Assembly: GCA_022577435.1 (NCBI GenBank)
Contig: JAKOON010000011.1
Location: 1,189,001-1,253,000 of the forward strand
From: Embiotoca jacksoni
Taxonomy: Eukaryota; Chordata; Actinopteri; Embiotocidae
DNA length: 64,000 bases
Direction: 5' to 3'
Shown here: positions 40,680 to 53,900 of the stretch, piece after piece
Layout: each line of letters opens with the position of its first letter
Numbering within the stretch: position 1 is the first letter of the stretch
Notes under the pieces: generated by a model
Told to the model about the DNA's origin: nothing
The model's input: the letters and a program-made list of their open reading frames with translations, nothing else
Database searches by the model: none
Made by a program: the position numbers and the translations under genes

Positions 40680-41322
40680 CTGTAAATTGTGTTGGTGAAT
40701 GATAAACCATCAAACTGTACAGTTCCTGGTTAGTTTTAAATCTTCTAATTTTTATCCTATCACAACACCAGCACAGACCATTGTGTTTTTTTAATGCAGT
40801 GCTGTTGTGGGTCTGAGCACACACAATCCTGTAATGTTTGTCGTATTCTGGCTGAGGCCTAAAATGTAAATTTAAATGTGATTTACCATGGGAACTTTGT
40901 GGCATTCTTCTTGTTTTGGAGGACTGTGAAAAGAACCAGACTTGAGCCTGCTGAAAGGAACAGTGAGGTCTAACAGCCAAGAATCGGCTGCAGTGAAGCT
41001 GAATTGAGAGCGACATATAAATCTTAGCTTTTTTAGAAAGCAACATCAACATGCGATCACTCACACACACATGCGAACACACACATGCAATGGTTAATGG
41101 TTAATGGTTCGTCCCGGGCCAGCTGGGAGCCAGGACGCTCAAACTGGCCTCTAAGAAGGTTTTAATGAAGAGGAGTTCACAAAAAAACTAATTTACACAT
41201 GGAAGACAGTGGAGAGACACTGTAAGGTGTCCTGTAACTGAACACTGGCCTGCCAGCCAGCCAGCCAGTGTGTGAGCATGTGTGAAAGAGAGAAGAGGTA
41301 GATGGCGAAACACAATGAGGGA

Positions 41323-41328
<6 letters not shown>
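40673..41328. other. Unannotated DNA with small tandem repeats
   Basis: Contains a 7 bp tandem repeat (TGGTTAA type) at about 41091-41109 and a (CCAG)4 block at about 41252-41268. Confidence 0.6.

Positions 41329-41401
<73 letters not shown>
41329..41401. repeat. (GA)36 microsatellite
   Basis: 72 bp of uninterrupted GA. The Arg/Glu and Ser/Leu frames over it are artefacts. Confidence 0.98.
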
Positions 41402-41402
<1 letters not shown>

Positions 41403-42741
41403 AGCACAAGTGTCAAATCCAAACAGCCATTCGGTGCGAACACACCTTAGGCAGACATGTCAGAGGGGAACAGGGGAGGAAGGAGGACGGGGTGAAGAAT
41501 GTGGGAGAGCGCTAAGAGCAGAGTGTAAATGGACTGAGTGAGGCGAATAGACTTAACTAGCAGTGAAGGAGAGCAGCTCATCTCATGGCTGGAGGAGTGT
41601 GGAGCAGCGGGAGCAGAGGGAGGGAGAGGGAGAGAGACGAGGATGGAAGAAGACGTGGAGGGGGGTGTTTCAAGGAGTGTGATGTCAGACGCTGGGAGGC
41701 CCCGACTACAAAGCTGACCCCAGACTGCCGAGGCCTTCTTGGTCCTAATCTTGCCAGTGGTGCGGCTATACTCAGACACAGACTGGGGAATATTTATCCA
41801 TCCTACCTGTTAGAAGCTAATCTGCTTTTTGACTGACATAAGTCAAAACAGGACTAGAAAAGGCAAAGACAAGTACACACTTCTATTATCAAGTAATTTA
41901 TAAGACCAAGTGAGCTTGCTTACAATTATTGATTAGTACATAATTCTAAGGTATACCTAAGACATATATTATAAATTTACTTTATAATTTACTTTAATAA
42001 CGAACGAAACTTAAGACCGAACACACTCATTCATATGTTAAGTTATACCAGGACCCAACACTCCGCCAAGAACCAAATCTTAATGTAGTAAGAGCCTACC
42101 ATCAGTTGATTTCTTAAGACTAACTGTTATTGAAGGTGAGGGACAATTATGGTGGGGGTAACACTTAGTGAATTATTCCTGGCATTTGGTTCCTACTTCA
42201 GGGCCATTAATTTATATTATTCCTCACACTTTCATCGACGCTGACATAAGTTAATGGTGGAATGCATACTCCTCGTTACCCACCATGCCGAGCGTTCTTT
42301 CCATAGGACAAGTGAGAAATACATTAGTACAAGTAGAAGAAGTGGCCTATTTCACTAGAAGAAATGTCAAGAAACTTGTTGCCAAAATAAATAAATACAA
42401 CTCAACGCTCACACGTGTCGTCATTTCAGAGGCATAACTTGATGCCCATCAGACACAGCAAATGTATTATACAGACTGTAGACGTAGTCAAAAAGACATG
42501 ACGTGATTGAATGTGCTCTACTTTGCCTGTGACTGTACCTCAGCGGTACATTGATTTGGACTAAAGTGTCCACTGAAGGACAACTTGTTTTTTTTGGTGC
42601 AAAGACACTCCGGCATAGAAGAACAGGACAGGAAACAGGAAACATAATGGTCTGTGCTGGTGTTGTGTATCCTGACGTGTCAATGTGTGTTAACTAACAG
42701 CAGCATGCATCAAAACACTGCAAACTTACAGTACAACAGTA
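41402..42741. other. Unannotated DNA, AT-rich after 41.8 kb
   Basis: 41850-42400 holds many short TAAG/CTTA-type words (CTGACATAAGT at 41833 and 42240), which recalls decayed repeat DNA, but no family could be named. Confidence 0.5.
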
Positions 42742-42768
42742 GTAATCCACAATATAGGATATCATACA
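42742..42768 (-). repeat. 27 bp dispersed repeat, copy 1 (inverted match at 50936-50962)
   Basis: These 27 bp are the exact reverse complement of 50936-50962. Just beyond (42769-42810, read on the minus strand) a looser match continues with TTTGTAAGTTACACTAC against TTTGTAACACTACAC at 50905-50918. So the two loci share a longer decayed repeat. Confidence 0.85.
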
Positions 42769-43154
42769 GTAGTATACAGTAGTGTAACTTACAAATAACA
42801 GTGGTCAGGGGTGTTTTCACCAGCGTCATATGTTTCCATCAGTGTTACCTTTAATACAACTGCTAATTTAACAGGAGTTAAAGATCCCACTCAGTTTGTT
42901 TCTATCTGGTTTAACCAGTGGGCAAGTAGTTACGCGTCTGGCTTATGCTCGGTATCGTTCATAGATTTTCAGCACTGATAGTACATTGACTTCAATACCA
43001 GTTCCTGAAAAAAAATGTAAACCAATTTTATAAAAACAATTAAATTCAAATGTTATGTCCCCTACACGTAAGCAAACTATTACTAGATACTATGATTTAC
43101 ATATGTTTCCTGAGCACCTAACGTGGAAGCTTTTGCCAGATGCTACAATTGTAG
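42769..43154. other. Probable decayed repeat DNA
   Basis: 'CTCGGTATCG ... TTCAATACCAG' at 42948-43003 may be an outer part of the repeat copy that follows. No gene recognised. Confidence 0.4.
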
Positions 43155-43500
43155 CTCGCACACGGAGAAGCCTCCTTTCACTGCACACAACTTCCACAGA
43201 TATGTTGCAAAAAATGTGTTTGAAGAGAGTAAAATAAGGTGTTTTAATGTAATAAAATGTATTTTATCTCCCCAAGAGGACTGCCCAAGGAGTGCTTACA
43301 TATATATGAAATAAATGGGTCACTGACACCGATAAGATTTACTCCTGTGGGAAAGTCATGTGTTCTAAAACCAGCATGGTGTGGTGTAGATTTAGCCTAT
43401 TGGCAATTTGGTACCAAATGACAAGGCATTTTTTTGAAGCAGATAGTATCAGAGTAATTCACTTTGTGCCATAAAAGTATCGAAGATCAGTACACAGCAG
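43155..43500 (+). repeat. Dispersed repeat copy A (matches 57845-58145)
   Basis: It shares, in the same order and orientation with 57845-58145, at least five blocks: GAGAAGCCTCC then GCACACAAC (43165), AGTAAAATAAGGTGTTT (43228), CTGCCC..AGTGC.TA and AATGG.TCAC (43281-43322), ATTTACTCCT (43337), then CAATTTGGTACCAAATGACA..GGCATTTTTTT (43403) and TGTGCCATAAAAGTATCG (43465). About 55 bp between the ATTTACTCCT and TTTGG blocks are extra here. Confidence 0.85.
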
Positions 43501-43980
43501 GACATCTGAGAAGATTAAAACACCTTGTTTTGGCTACTTTTCTATCTACATGATGACACAACATGGGGTGATGTAAACTATCTGGGAACAATGTGTGAAT
43601 GATCCCATGTAGGGCGCGCTGCGAGGCCAAAAATATATTGATTAATCGAATTATTAAAAATGCGCATTCGTACCCCCCACGTCATGAAAATGGATTGTCA
43701 TTTTAATTTGTGCATGTTTTGCCAACATGGTGAACACGCAAAAAAGTTTGAACTAACGAGCTAGACTGTCAAGAGTTAATGCTGATGAATGTTTAGCACT
43801 TAGAAAGTGAAACCTTTTAGGGCTGCATGTGCTCTAAGAGCAGCACTGGTACACTGAGAGTGAGACATAAAACACTACGTACTGTGCTAAATATTGCAAA
43901 ATATAGCTGTAAAAAAATGACTTCAGACAAATATCATTTTGCCAGCAGAAATTCATGATCGACACGTTTATTTAAAGCAG
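43501..43980. other. Unannotated AT-rich DNA
   Basis: Nothing recognised. AGGGCTGCA at about 43820 is too short to call as a repeat end. Confidence 0.5.
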
Positions 43981-44226
43981 TTGGAGTCACAACATAACGT
44001 CTGAGTGGTCACTACATGATTAACAGGGCCAGAAAACACATTTCTCCCTTCCAGATTTTCTCATTTCTTGCTGCGCTTATGGGAATCACGGCTAGTTTTG
44101 CCCCTTCAGGCCTATAAACATTATATTCAAAATGATTAATCTGAGAAAGGAAAATCACTCTGTACCTAATACAAACTGGATTCAACTTGATGAGGTGTCA
44201 CAAGCCAAAAAATATTGGGAACCACT
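43981..44226. repeat. hAT-like nonautonomous element remnant, weak
   Basis: The right end 'GAGGTGTCACAAGCCAAAAA ... ATTGGGAACCACTT' (44192-44226) resembles the 'gtcacaagccaaaaaggttgggaaccactgg' end of common fish elements, and the left part starts with 'TTGGAGTCACAACATAA'. Inverted ends cannot be shown. Confidence 0.35.
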
Positions 44227-44855
44227 TATTTTCGAGTAATAAATCACTGAATATGGAGAGATCGATGTGAGTACGTTCTTCAGTGGAGTGAAGCCAAGGT
44301 TTTGGATTTGAGCTTATGTTGCTAGAACATCATCAGGGCTTGCATTACTTTTTGTAACTAAGGGAATAAAACTGAGAACAGGTCTCGGCCCTGTTGGAGC
44401 TCATTAAAATGTTGAACAGTCTTTCACACCCATCATTGACATATTTGGGTGTTTAGTTCTTTGGAACATCAGAGGCCTGTTTTAGGAATTCCAAGGCCGA
44501 AGTGATGACCAAACAATAAAATGTGAAACTCCGCTGCCACTTGTTTATTTATTTCCTTCTCTGGGTTTTTCCGTCATGCGCCGGCTCAGTCAGCACAAGC
44601 TAACTGTAGGCCAAGGCCAAACACCCTCAGGGAGCGACCTCTTCCTCGACACCACCGCCACATGATGCGGCTTCTTTCTGCCTCCCACTTAACCCTCACC
44701 ACACACACAAATATGCTTCCTGCTGGCCAAAGACACAAAACAGACAAAATAAAAATGCCGAGCTGAAGAAGAATTGCGAATAAATACTCAGACGTAGAAC
44801 AAAAATTATGCCGATGCTGAAGCCAAGCAGGCTGAAGCAATGCTGGCGATGCACC

Positions 44856-44856
<1 letters not shown>
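44227..44856. other. Unannotated DNA
   Basis: Nothing recognised. The minus-strand open frame of 139 residues at 44586-45005 includes the CA tract and is not supported. Confidence 0.55.
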
Positions 44857-44901
<45 letters not shown>

Positions 44902-44904
44902 CAC
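44857..44904. repeat. (AC)24 microsatellite, one CG interruption
   Basis: Dinucleotide run with a single GC step near 44895. Confidence 0.97.
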
Positions 44905-45210
44905 TTAGGTCTGCAGCAGAGCGAGGTGTCAGAGCCCGTTAGAGGCCTTTGGCTGGACGCAGATCCAGAACAAGCTGGACAAAAGCGTTGCCTGTCTCCC
45001 CTCATTAAGTGATTTAAGATCCCGTGTTCCCCCGACTCCTTTCATCGCTGTCCAAAGTGAACACACTTAAAAAGCCCAACAAGAATGCCAGGGCCCGCTG
45101 ACATGAATGGGGTGAAGAGGGGCAGGAAAGCCAAGTTCATGGCGGAGGACCAGGGTCTAAAGCTGAGCTACGCTAGCCATGCCTATTAGCCTGCACGCAG
45201 ATGTAGAGGG

Positions 45211-45246
45211 GTGTGTGTGTGTGTGTGTGTGTGTGTGGGGGGGGGG
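45211..45246. repeat. (GT)13 followed by a 10 G run
   Basis: GT repeats to 45236, then ten G. Confidence 0.95.
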
Positions 45247-48200
45247 TCATCTAGCTTGAATAAACCGGGGTGCGAGCGAGGCTTGGCCCGGTGGGAAACA
45301 GCCGCCACTTAATCCATTAACAGTTCTTCCTCCACAGAAGAAGCAACGTTTTTCCCATGAAGGTTTAGTTTAGTAGAAATGTGCCGTTTCCACATTCCTG
45401 GCTAACAAGGCGGTGCAATCTGGGGGAGGAGGGAGCCGATGGAAAGATGGAGGAGCTGGATGGAACATCGGAGCCGCGTCCAAAATCAACCTCATGGGAG
45501 CGCCGGCTTGGTTGAGTGGTGTCATAATTATGAGCGATTAAAGCAGACTATCATATATCACACAGTTACCAGGGTTCCCGATGAATACCCCATTACTGCC
45601 CGGGATCCAGGTTTGGACTAGATTTGTCTGGATGTTTCAAAGGTTTTAGCAGCTGCTGCAGAAGCATCACTATCTTTGCAAGTCGAGGTATTCTATTGAG
45701 CCCTACACTTTTGTTTTGTTAAAACAAGTGAACACATATATCAGAAATAAACGTCTGTATCTTAAAATCAAAACTGAACAGGAAGCAGTAGATTATTGTC
45801 ATTGGACCCCAAAAGAAGTGAGTCTGACTGTTTTACTTATTTCGAGAATTAAGTATCAATATCTGAAAAAAGACACAGAAGGAAGCTTAAAAACATGAAT
45901 AAGATACTAAAGGAAACGCACCAAAAATCTTCTTTTCATATCATTGTGTTAAGGCCTAAAAGTGTTGATTACTATTAAAGTTAAAACAAGAATTTTATTA
46001 TTTCAAAAAAGACATTTCAATTATGGGGATCAATATCTTAAAACAGAAGACGGAACTAAGTGTCAGCATTCCAGAAAAAAGGCAGACAATGCAATCCATC
46101 TTATAAAGTTTTTTTGTTTTGTTTTAATTAATCACCGATGTAAACCTTTTTTTGTTAATATATGTGAAAAAAAAATGATGAAGTTTCCAGATATCAGCCT
46201 TAAAAACGTTGCAAAGAACACAGGAAGTAAGCAGCTGTTAGCAGCAGTAGATCGTTATCATGCTAATATCATAGGAACAATAAAAAACATGTAATGCTGT
46301 GAAAAAGTTTACAAAAAGATCGTGGTTTGGTACTCACAAAAGTAATGTGATGTATGTTACATGAATTAAATAGGTTACATAAGTTAAAGAAGTTATGCAA
46401 ACTGAATATGTTACCTAATTCATGCACATAAGCTAAAATAAGTTCATGTTAACTCAGGACACAAACAACAGTCTCCCGGGGAAGATTTCAGTTTTTGAAC
46501 CATCGAACTACCTACAACCTCCTCATTTGCTCCTGTCATAATTACTGCGGCTAGTAGTGGTCGAATAGTAGAAGCAGTTCGCCCATTCCTAAGCATAAAT
46601 ATGGGAATGATGATAACTGATGAGGACCATGTATTGCGTTGATAACATCTGTATTGTGTGAGCAGTTTCTTGTCATTTTTGTCAATTGCTGACCCCTAGA
46701 ATAATCTTTCTTTGAAACACGTAATAATCTCGGTGTGTGTTTTTCTTGTTTTTAATGGCACCTCCTTAAGACTAGACATGATAAAGCTGTTTATAAATAA
46801 AGAAAAGAAAATCCCAATTTTATCCATTATATTCATCAAATTAATCCTGAAATATTGTTTCATCAAAACAAGCATAAAAACAACGTTGTAGTTCCAGAAT
46901 AGCAAGAAAGCCTTTTATTTTAACACAATCAAAACTTCCAGGTACATATCAAAGTGTAAAATCCTTGATAAGACAAGGATCTTTTTGTCTGTGTGTGTTT
47001 TGGGGTGAATTGCTGGCACTCATACACACATACACACACTTATAAACATACCACACAGCTTCAATTAATACCTGAAAGGCAGCAAGTATAAAAGGAGGCT
47101 CCTGTGGGTCATTATCTCATCTGTTAGCATTGAGATTATAGCTGAGAGCACCTCCTCAGATCCATCACCGTGCATGATCTGTACTTAAGAAACGACTTTC
47201 TGCAGCCACTTTGATGAAGGCAGAAATGTGTTTGATGTCGGTCAACTCTGAGAGATGTGACGGGCAGAGGAGAACCCCTAACTGAGCTGACGTCAAGACA
47301 GCTACAATTCTGGCTTGTCTGCCGCTGCAGAGCTGCAACACGGAGATACTGGCAGGAAGGAAAGTCTTCAATATGTCTGTTAAAGAAAAGAGCATAATTG
47401 GAGAGTGAGTGTGGTCTGAAGTAGACAGTATACAGAGAATGCAGAAAATGCACTATTTGGAATCGGAGGAGAAAAAAAAAAAAAACAACTTTGAGCAGCC
47501 AAGGTCCAATTAGTGTGGTGTACGATGTGGGATCCAAACATTTGTTTACAAGAGGCAGTTTTTTTTTCCACAGCTTTCTCTCAGAATCGAGGGACACTGG
47601 TCAGATTCCATGGCGGCTCCACAACAGAGTGGGTGTGGCCACACCGCACAAACCTCTGGGCCTTTTGACATTACACTGCGCAACCATGAGGTCAGAGGAA
47701 GGCTCTTTCTTCCTTGGCACAAAGGAGTGATTTTTCACTCTCCCCGTGAGAACAGCGGCGAATAATGAACTCTCGGGCCCCTGGTATCACGTTCGGTTTC
47801 ACACGCGTCAACTCCATTCTGGAGCGGAACAAAAGGGCAGTAGGAGAAACATTTGTGGGGAGGGAACAGTGTGCTCAGGGCATGCAGGGTGAGTTTGATG
47901 CATTTTAAGATTTATTTTTTTTATGGCAATGATACTCTTGAGATTAGGAGGAAATTGTTTTTTCATATACATGTGCAAAATCCTTCTCATAGCAGGATCT
48001 GATGTCTTTGCAGGCTTTGCTGAACCCGCAACTTATGGCAGCAATATAGTCTAAGTAAAATCAAAGCTGCTCAAGCTGGAGCTGCTGTCCAGCATTTGTA
48101 CAACACAGTGATTTGAGCAAATGCCTAGATCTTAGACAAATCTTATTTAAATCTTTGCATTGAAGATGCAGTCTGCTCGCTCAGTCTGGTATCAAATGCG

Positions 48201-50335
48201 AGTCCACAATCAATCAGATGCATCTTGGAAATCAGGGAAAGAATACACACAGCTAATGTAAGAGGATCTGATTTGACTCCATTTCACCTCGGATCTCACT
48301 GCACGTCTCCACCCACACTGCTTCGGTGAAATACCTCTCACCACAACTCAAAGTGAATATTCTCCTCTTACAGCGAGCAGTTCCCAACATGCTTCTTGTG
48401 GCAGGAATGTGAAGTTTAGTCAGATTTCAGCCTGTTTTTTTGCCATAATTTAAAATTCATGTTGAGATTTTAAAAAAAAAGGCAGAAAAAAAATGTGTTC
48501 TGCCAAAAGAACGTTGCAGTTAAAGTCAGCGAAACAAGCTGAAAATAAATGTTCTGCTTTTCAAACATCACCAATTAAAGCCAGTGTTGCATTTATGATT
48601 GCAAACTGGCCGTTCTTTGACCAGAGCTAACTGTTAGCACTGTTAGCACCACGCAAGTGTATTTGTTTCATGTTAGACTGCTGCAGTGCGAGAGGGAAAA
48701 CAGCACCATCAAGGTCATAGAGGCAACATAGTCCCACATATGTTGTATCTTAAAAAACAGTTAAGTGATGCCAGCGAACTCGACACACCTGGTGTTTATC
48801 AGCTGCGTTTCCTGAGTCTTCCTGCCCTGCATGATAGTTTCAAAGTAACAGTGAAAGGTTCAAATAGGAAATCTGTTTGTGGAGTAACTCTATTCTTATC
48901 CACTCCAAATACCAGCCTATCTTTTTTAAACTTTTTTTTATTACACCGTGTTGTCACTTTCTCTGTCTACATGAAACAAATGCTTTTAGACTCCAGCCTA
49001 TTTGAAATAATTTACAGTTTTGTTTTTGGACTCAAAAAAGAAAGTGCAGACGCCTCACCTACTCCGGTTATATAGACATGAAATTGTCTAAATTTGAAGG
49101 AGAAATTATTGGAAAAATAAATTATCCCCCCAAAATACACATCTAATCAGTGGAGCAGAAATTTAAGGCGCTCAAGACAGAACAGGGAATAAAACCTGAG
49201 ACGTCCATATAAACCAGCACCGGCACCCGGCCACCCCGCTCTGTGTCATCTGCTCTGCTAAACTATGAAGTATTTGGGAATGGCCAGACGGATTAGGCTG
49301 CAGTTATTCTGACATGAAAAGCTGCACTTCATTCAAAAGCTCTCATGGCTGATTAATCACAAATTATGATCAAACAGCTGACTTGCAGGATCAACATATG
49401 ACACCCTGCTCACAAGTCTGCATGTGTTTGCCTCGGTGTGCGGACACGCATGGGTTCTGTGTGTTTGTGTGCGATCACCGTCTCCCCAACGTCTGCAGAC
49501 TCATTTTCCACAGCAGACGAAATGTGTGTCTGCACCCGCAGAGTGCACCACCTAATTAAAGTCAGCAGTGTCCTGACTTTCATCTGTGCAGCATCTGAAA
49601 CTTTTCTGTGCAGGATCAAAACCGGATAGATATTCAGATATTTATTTATTTAAATATATTTATTCAATCGAAGATCTGGTTCAAAACTGGACCACATTTT
49701 GAATGAGCCGTGAAAACATGCGTGTCGTCTGGAGGCTGATCGAGCACTCAAATTGGTGAAAAAGTGGAGAAAGGTGGGTTTACGATAACCTCAACTGACA
49801 ACGTCCACTGGGTCTTTGCTGCACACATGGAGGAAGTGACTCCAAGTCAATCCTTGCTGAGAGCTGAGGAGTCAGCTGAGCAGCCGGGGGAAAAGATGGA
49901 TTTCTTTAGGGGGTAGAACAAAGCTGTGAAGTCTGAGAAGGTTTAATCATCCTCATATCTGATAGCAGAGCAGCAGCAGCTGGATGACAAACATCTGGAC
50001 GCCAGGGTTAGCGGAGATGGATGGAGCCCCTCAGCCAGCGGGGGGGCTGTGAACGTATTGACGACCTGAACTGTTTCTCACTCAATTGTTCTTAAAATAC
50101 ATTTTTAAAGATATAGGGTTGATTGAACTGTAATTTAATAGTTTAGGAAGAGTTTTAAAATATTATATTTTTGGTCCTAATTGTGATTTCCTGGTGCAAT
50201 ATTAATGTCGTTTTGGGCAAAGAACAACCAATTTTGAAGGAGTCAGCACTATGACCTTTGGTTTTACACAAAGTATAAAAAAGATTAGAAAACCATTAAC
50301 GCATATGTTTAATGTTAACAATTAAACAAATGAAC
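45247..50335. other. Unannotated DNA, mainly AT-rich
   Basis: 45730-46290 has loosely repeated words (ATCTTAAAA with ACAGAAGAC or GAACAGGAAG; GCAGTAGAT followed by ATTGTCAT or CGTTATCAT) that may be an old, decayed repeat. The minus frame at 47136-47597 (153 residues) is non-repetitive but unrecognised. 49180-50060 is more GC-balanced and unique. No exon, tRNA or transposon could be supported. Confidence 0.5.
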
Positions 50336-50935
50336 TACACCGAATTTTGGGGTTTTGTAATGGTGTAAAAAATGTTGCGATTCATCATTATTAACCAAAA
50401 ATGTTATGGGCCTTAATGAAAATCTTGTTGTTTTCTATGACAAAAAATTGGGATTGGGATTCTGTGTGACGTGTTGGGATTATAACAACACAATTTGGTT
50501 TTACCATAACTAATATGATTTTTTTTTGCCTTTTTTGGAACACTACACCAAATTTTGGGGTAATTCGTGCAACATCTTCCTTTATCACTACAAGAAAATG
50601 TGTATGTACCCTAAAAGCAATTTTTTTTTTTTTACTTTCAAGGACACGACCACCTTTTGGGAATTGCCTTGTTAGCAATTATAATAAATTGGCGACCCCT
50701 TTGCAAATTTGGGGAACATGACAAACAGCCGATTGCACATATCACAAATAGCTAACTTTTCGGACACTACACCAGATTTGGATCTTTTGCATTCACTGTG
50801 ACAAATTTTGGGATTACGCCAAAAGTAATTTTGAGCCTAATTTGGAGTTAGTTGCACTACGCACTGGGATCCTAACACTATAAACATCATAACTAACGTG
50901 TTTTTTGTAACACTACACTAAGTATGTGTTTAGAA
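50336..50935 (+). repeat. Degenerate tandem array, units of about 150-220 bp
   Basis: The boundary word ACTACACCRAATTTTGGGGT or a relative recurs at about 50336, 50541, 50764 and 50911 (ACACTACAC..), each of the last three preceded by a worn 'catAACTAAy..gTTTTTTGgaaC' word. Spacings are about 205, 223 and 147 bp. Inside the units, AAATTTTGGG or AAATTTGGGG words recur as well. No such unit was seen elsewhere in the window, apart from the possible outer part at 42.77 kb. Confidence 0.6.
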
Positions 50936-50962
50936 TGTATGATATCCTATATTGTGGATTAC
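50936..50962 (+). repeat. 27 bp dispersed repeat, copy 2 (inverted match at 42742-42768)
   Basis: Exact reverse complement of 42742-42768; it directly follows the last unit of the degenerate array. Confidence 0.85.
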
Positions 50963-53900
50963 CAGAAGGCGTTTGTATTGGCCCATTAAAAAATGTTGAT
51001 GTAAAAATGTGCCTTTACGGGTCAAAATTTAGGACATCTGGCAATATAATCAATATCGAGAGGTTGATAAACAGTGTTGGACAATATAACATTTAACAAT
51101 ACCAGTTTTTATATATATAAATATATAATTGTTATTTAATTAGTTTCCATGGTAAAGAAATATTGTTCTTATATATTAGTTTGTTGCAATATTATTATTG
51201 TTTAATTTCAAACAGAATTTTAATCAGCAATTGAAGTTGTCATAAATTTAATTGTAAAAAAAAAAGAAGACAGAAATGAAGAGCAGTGGAAGAGATGATG
51301 AGCAAGTGAGGGTGCATGAAACAGAGAACGCAAACTCAGCTCCGTGTCACCTTCTGACATTTATACTGCAACTGTTTCCTTGCCACAGTACATAGAGACC
51401 GTACAGATAGTTGTTGGCATTTCAGTCTACGTCTCCCAGAAAGCAGCAGGCTGCTGCAGCATGAATTCAACATGCTGCATTAAGAGCTTTTCTCCCTTCA
51501 GGCAACTGTAATTCTGGGTTATTTCGACCCTGGTGTATCTGGCACAGTTTTGGTTATCTTTGCTCAAAGGGCCAATGAAACCACAGCTGCTCCATGGCTC
51601 ATTGGCTGCTGAGGGGTTATGAGTTAATCCTGATTGGTGACTTTCTGAGAGAACACACCCATGTTTTTTTTTTTTTTTAGTTTTTTGGTATGGGGGTGCT
51701 TGGATCAAATTAGCATATTTATCCATTTTCATTGCAGTGTGGAGGATATCTAACCTAATTTTGGAATATTTTTGGGCTCCAAGTGACAAATATGCGATAT
51801 CACCAAATGTAAAAAAAAGACCTCTGAGCTTGTGCTCTGGCCTCCAGAGTTGCTCTTGGAATCTTAATTCTACGCGGGAATAATCATCAAAACCATTTTA
51901 ACAATCTTGAAACAAACTTTATACCAGCACACAATAGTAAATATCTTTGCTGTAGGTTGAAGTAATCAGAAAATAATCATTTCTGATTGGAAAAGTCAAG
52001 AAGTGTGCCAAACAGGCGTACTGCACCACAGCACCACTTCTCCCACTACACTGCTGGGTTGCTGGGCAAAATTTAGAACGGGCCTGCCTCCATACAGGAG
52101 TGGCTTGGTGGATGGTAAATGTGTGTGACGTCTTAGCCGGCGTGTTTCTCTAACCCCCCTGTGTATCGCGTGTCTAGACCTCACCAGCACTACTTCTGGA
52201 AAGATCATGTGACCCTCAAGGAGCATAGGACTTCAACAGCCACACATCAAGTCCATTTATTTTTTCTTCGTTTTCGATCAATTCTTCCCCTTTATTTCAG
52301 CCTAAAATCACACAGGCTCAAATAAGTAAAACTAAGGGAAAGTGACAGAAGTGGAACCCAGCGGCAACGACACATGGCTGCATTAGAGCGAGGTTCAACC
52401 TGCTAATACCAGCTCGCCTTTGAAAATGTTCAAAGACTTCCCCCCCTTAATTTAGGTGAATAACCAGTCATAAGACTTAAATATCAGATTTATTTTCAAA
52501 ACAAGGCAGCGGAACGCTTCACTGATTATCAAAGAGATTGAGACAGATATGAAATCTGTACATTTTAACACAATCTCAAGATTTAATTCCTTTTAGGTTG
52601 AAGTGCAGATGTATTATGCAGTGAAGTTGTAGTAGAATTACAAGTTACATATTATTGCAAAATAATACATGTACTTTTATACATCTATTGCTGTATTTTG
52701 TGCAAAACATAAACTATATATGTTTTGTATTTCAATCCCAAATACATTTGATCCAAAATTATGTTCATGAAAAAAATTTAAGAAATAGTTTTAAATAAAT
52801 TGCAGTTAAAAAAAATGTTTTAAACATTAGTATCATAAAAATATCTTTCAGTTCATGAATCGAGGACATTTTTCAAATTGTGTAAAAGGCATGACATGAA
52901 TAATAATACAATGTCTATGTAGATGTAGATAAAGTTTATCTGATTATTGATTAAAAAATGTACTTGTGGAGGATTTTAACATCACTGATGCAACTACTCA
53001 GCAATAAATTGGAACAACAGCTATTTCCATTTGTTTTTCTCTGTGATGGACATATTGTAACACCTACCATACAAAAATCACACTCCATTACAGAGATATT
53101 AATTCAAAAGCATCAAATTGTAGTTGGAAAAAAAAATCCATTCAGGAAAAGAAAAAAATAATTAGTGAACTTTTGGTGACCAGGCTTTTGCTACTTACAA
53201 AAGTCCACTAAAACTTAATAGTCACCTTCATCCAGAGACAGAAATATGAGCACGGAGCCATAAATACTTCTGATGGAAACCTAAGTAGCCGGCACACTCA
53301 GGAAACAAATAAAACATCTTTATGAGCAGGATTTTATGATCTTAATAGGCACACTCCCGGTCCAGTGGCCTCTAAGTGCTCCGCTGGACAGGTCTGTGTT
53401 TCAGAGCCGACTTCAGACACCAGCTACTGTCTGCAGAGCCACGTACGAAACTCTGCACAACTTACTGTTTTCATTACGCTGGATAATTTAAAGAACACTT
53501 TCTCTGCCTGTGAAATTGCAATAAATCCCCATTAGCCGTGACCAATTTTGCACATTAAGACAAAGAATATGAAACTAATTGATACACAGCAAACACAGTA
53601 TGTCATATTGTCGGTGTAATAGAAGATAAGGTGAAGGAAACAAGAAACATAGGTTTTTAAACAGAATCTTTGATTTGAATGTGGTGATTAAACTGCATTA
53701 ATGTCCATATTTTCCAGTTCATTTCATTCTAAAACCACATTTTCTTTTTAAGAAAAAATTAATTTGGTAAAGAGGTGATTTTTTTTTTTCACTGTACAGT
53801 ACAGTAATTAGTTTTAAGTATTTTGTGGTTGTACCTACATTTAAAAGAGGTTTTTCTGAAAAGTGGGTGAAGTGATCACCACTACTGTCAGGTTTCCTGT

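Noticed and set aside
45110..45190. Short frame starting ATGAATGGGGTGAAGAGG
   Set aside because: Only about 27 codons, with no other support.
47136..47597. 153-residue minus frame, non-repetitive
   Set aside because: No motif recognised; the length is within chance expectation and the poly-A/T run inside it argues against coding.
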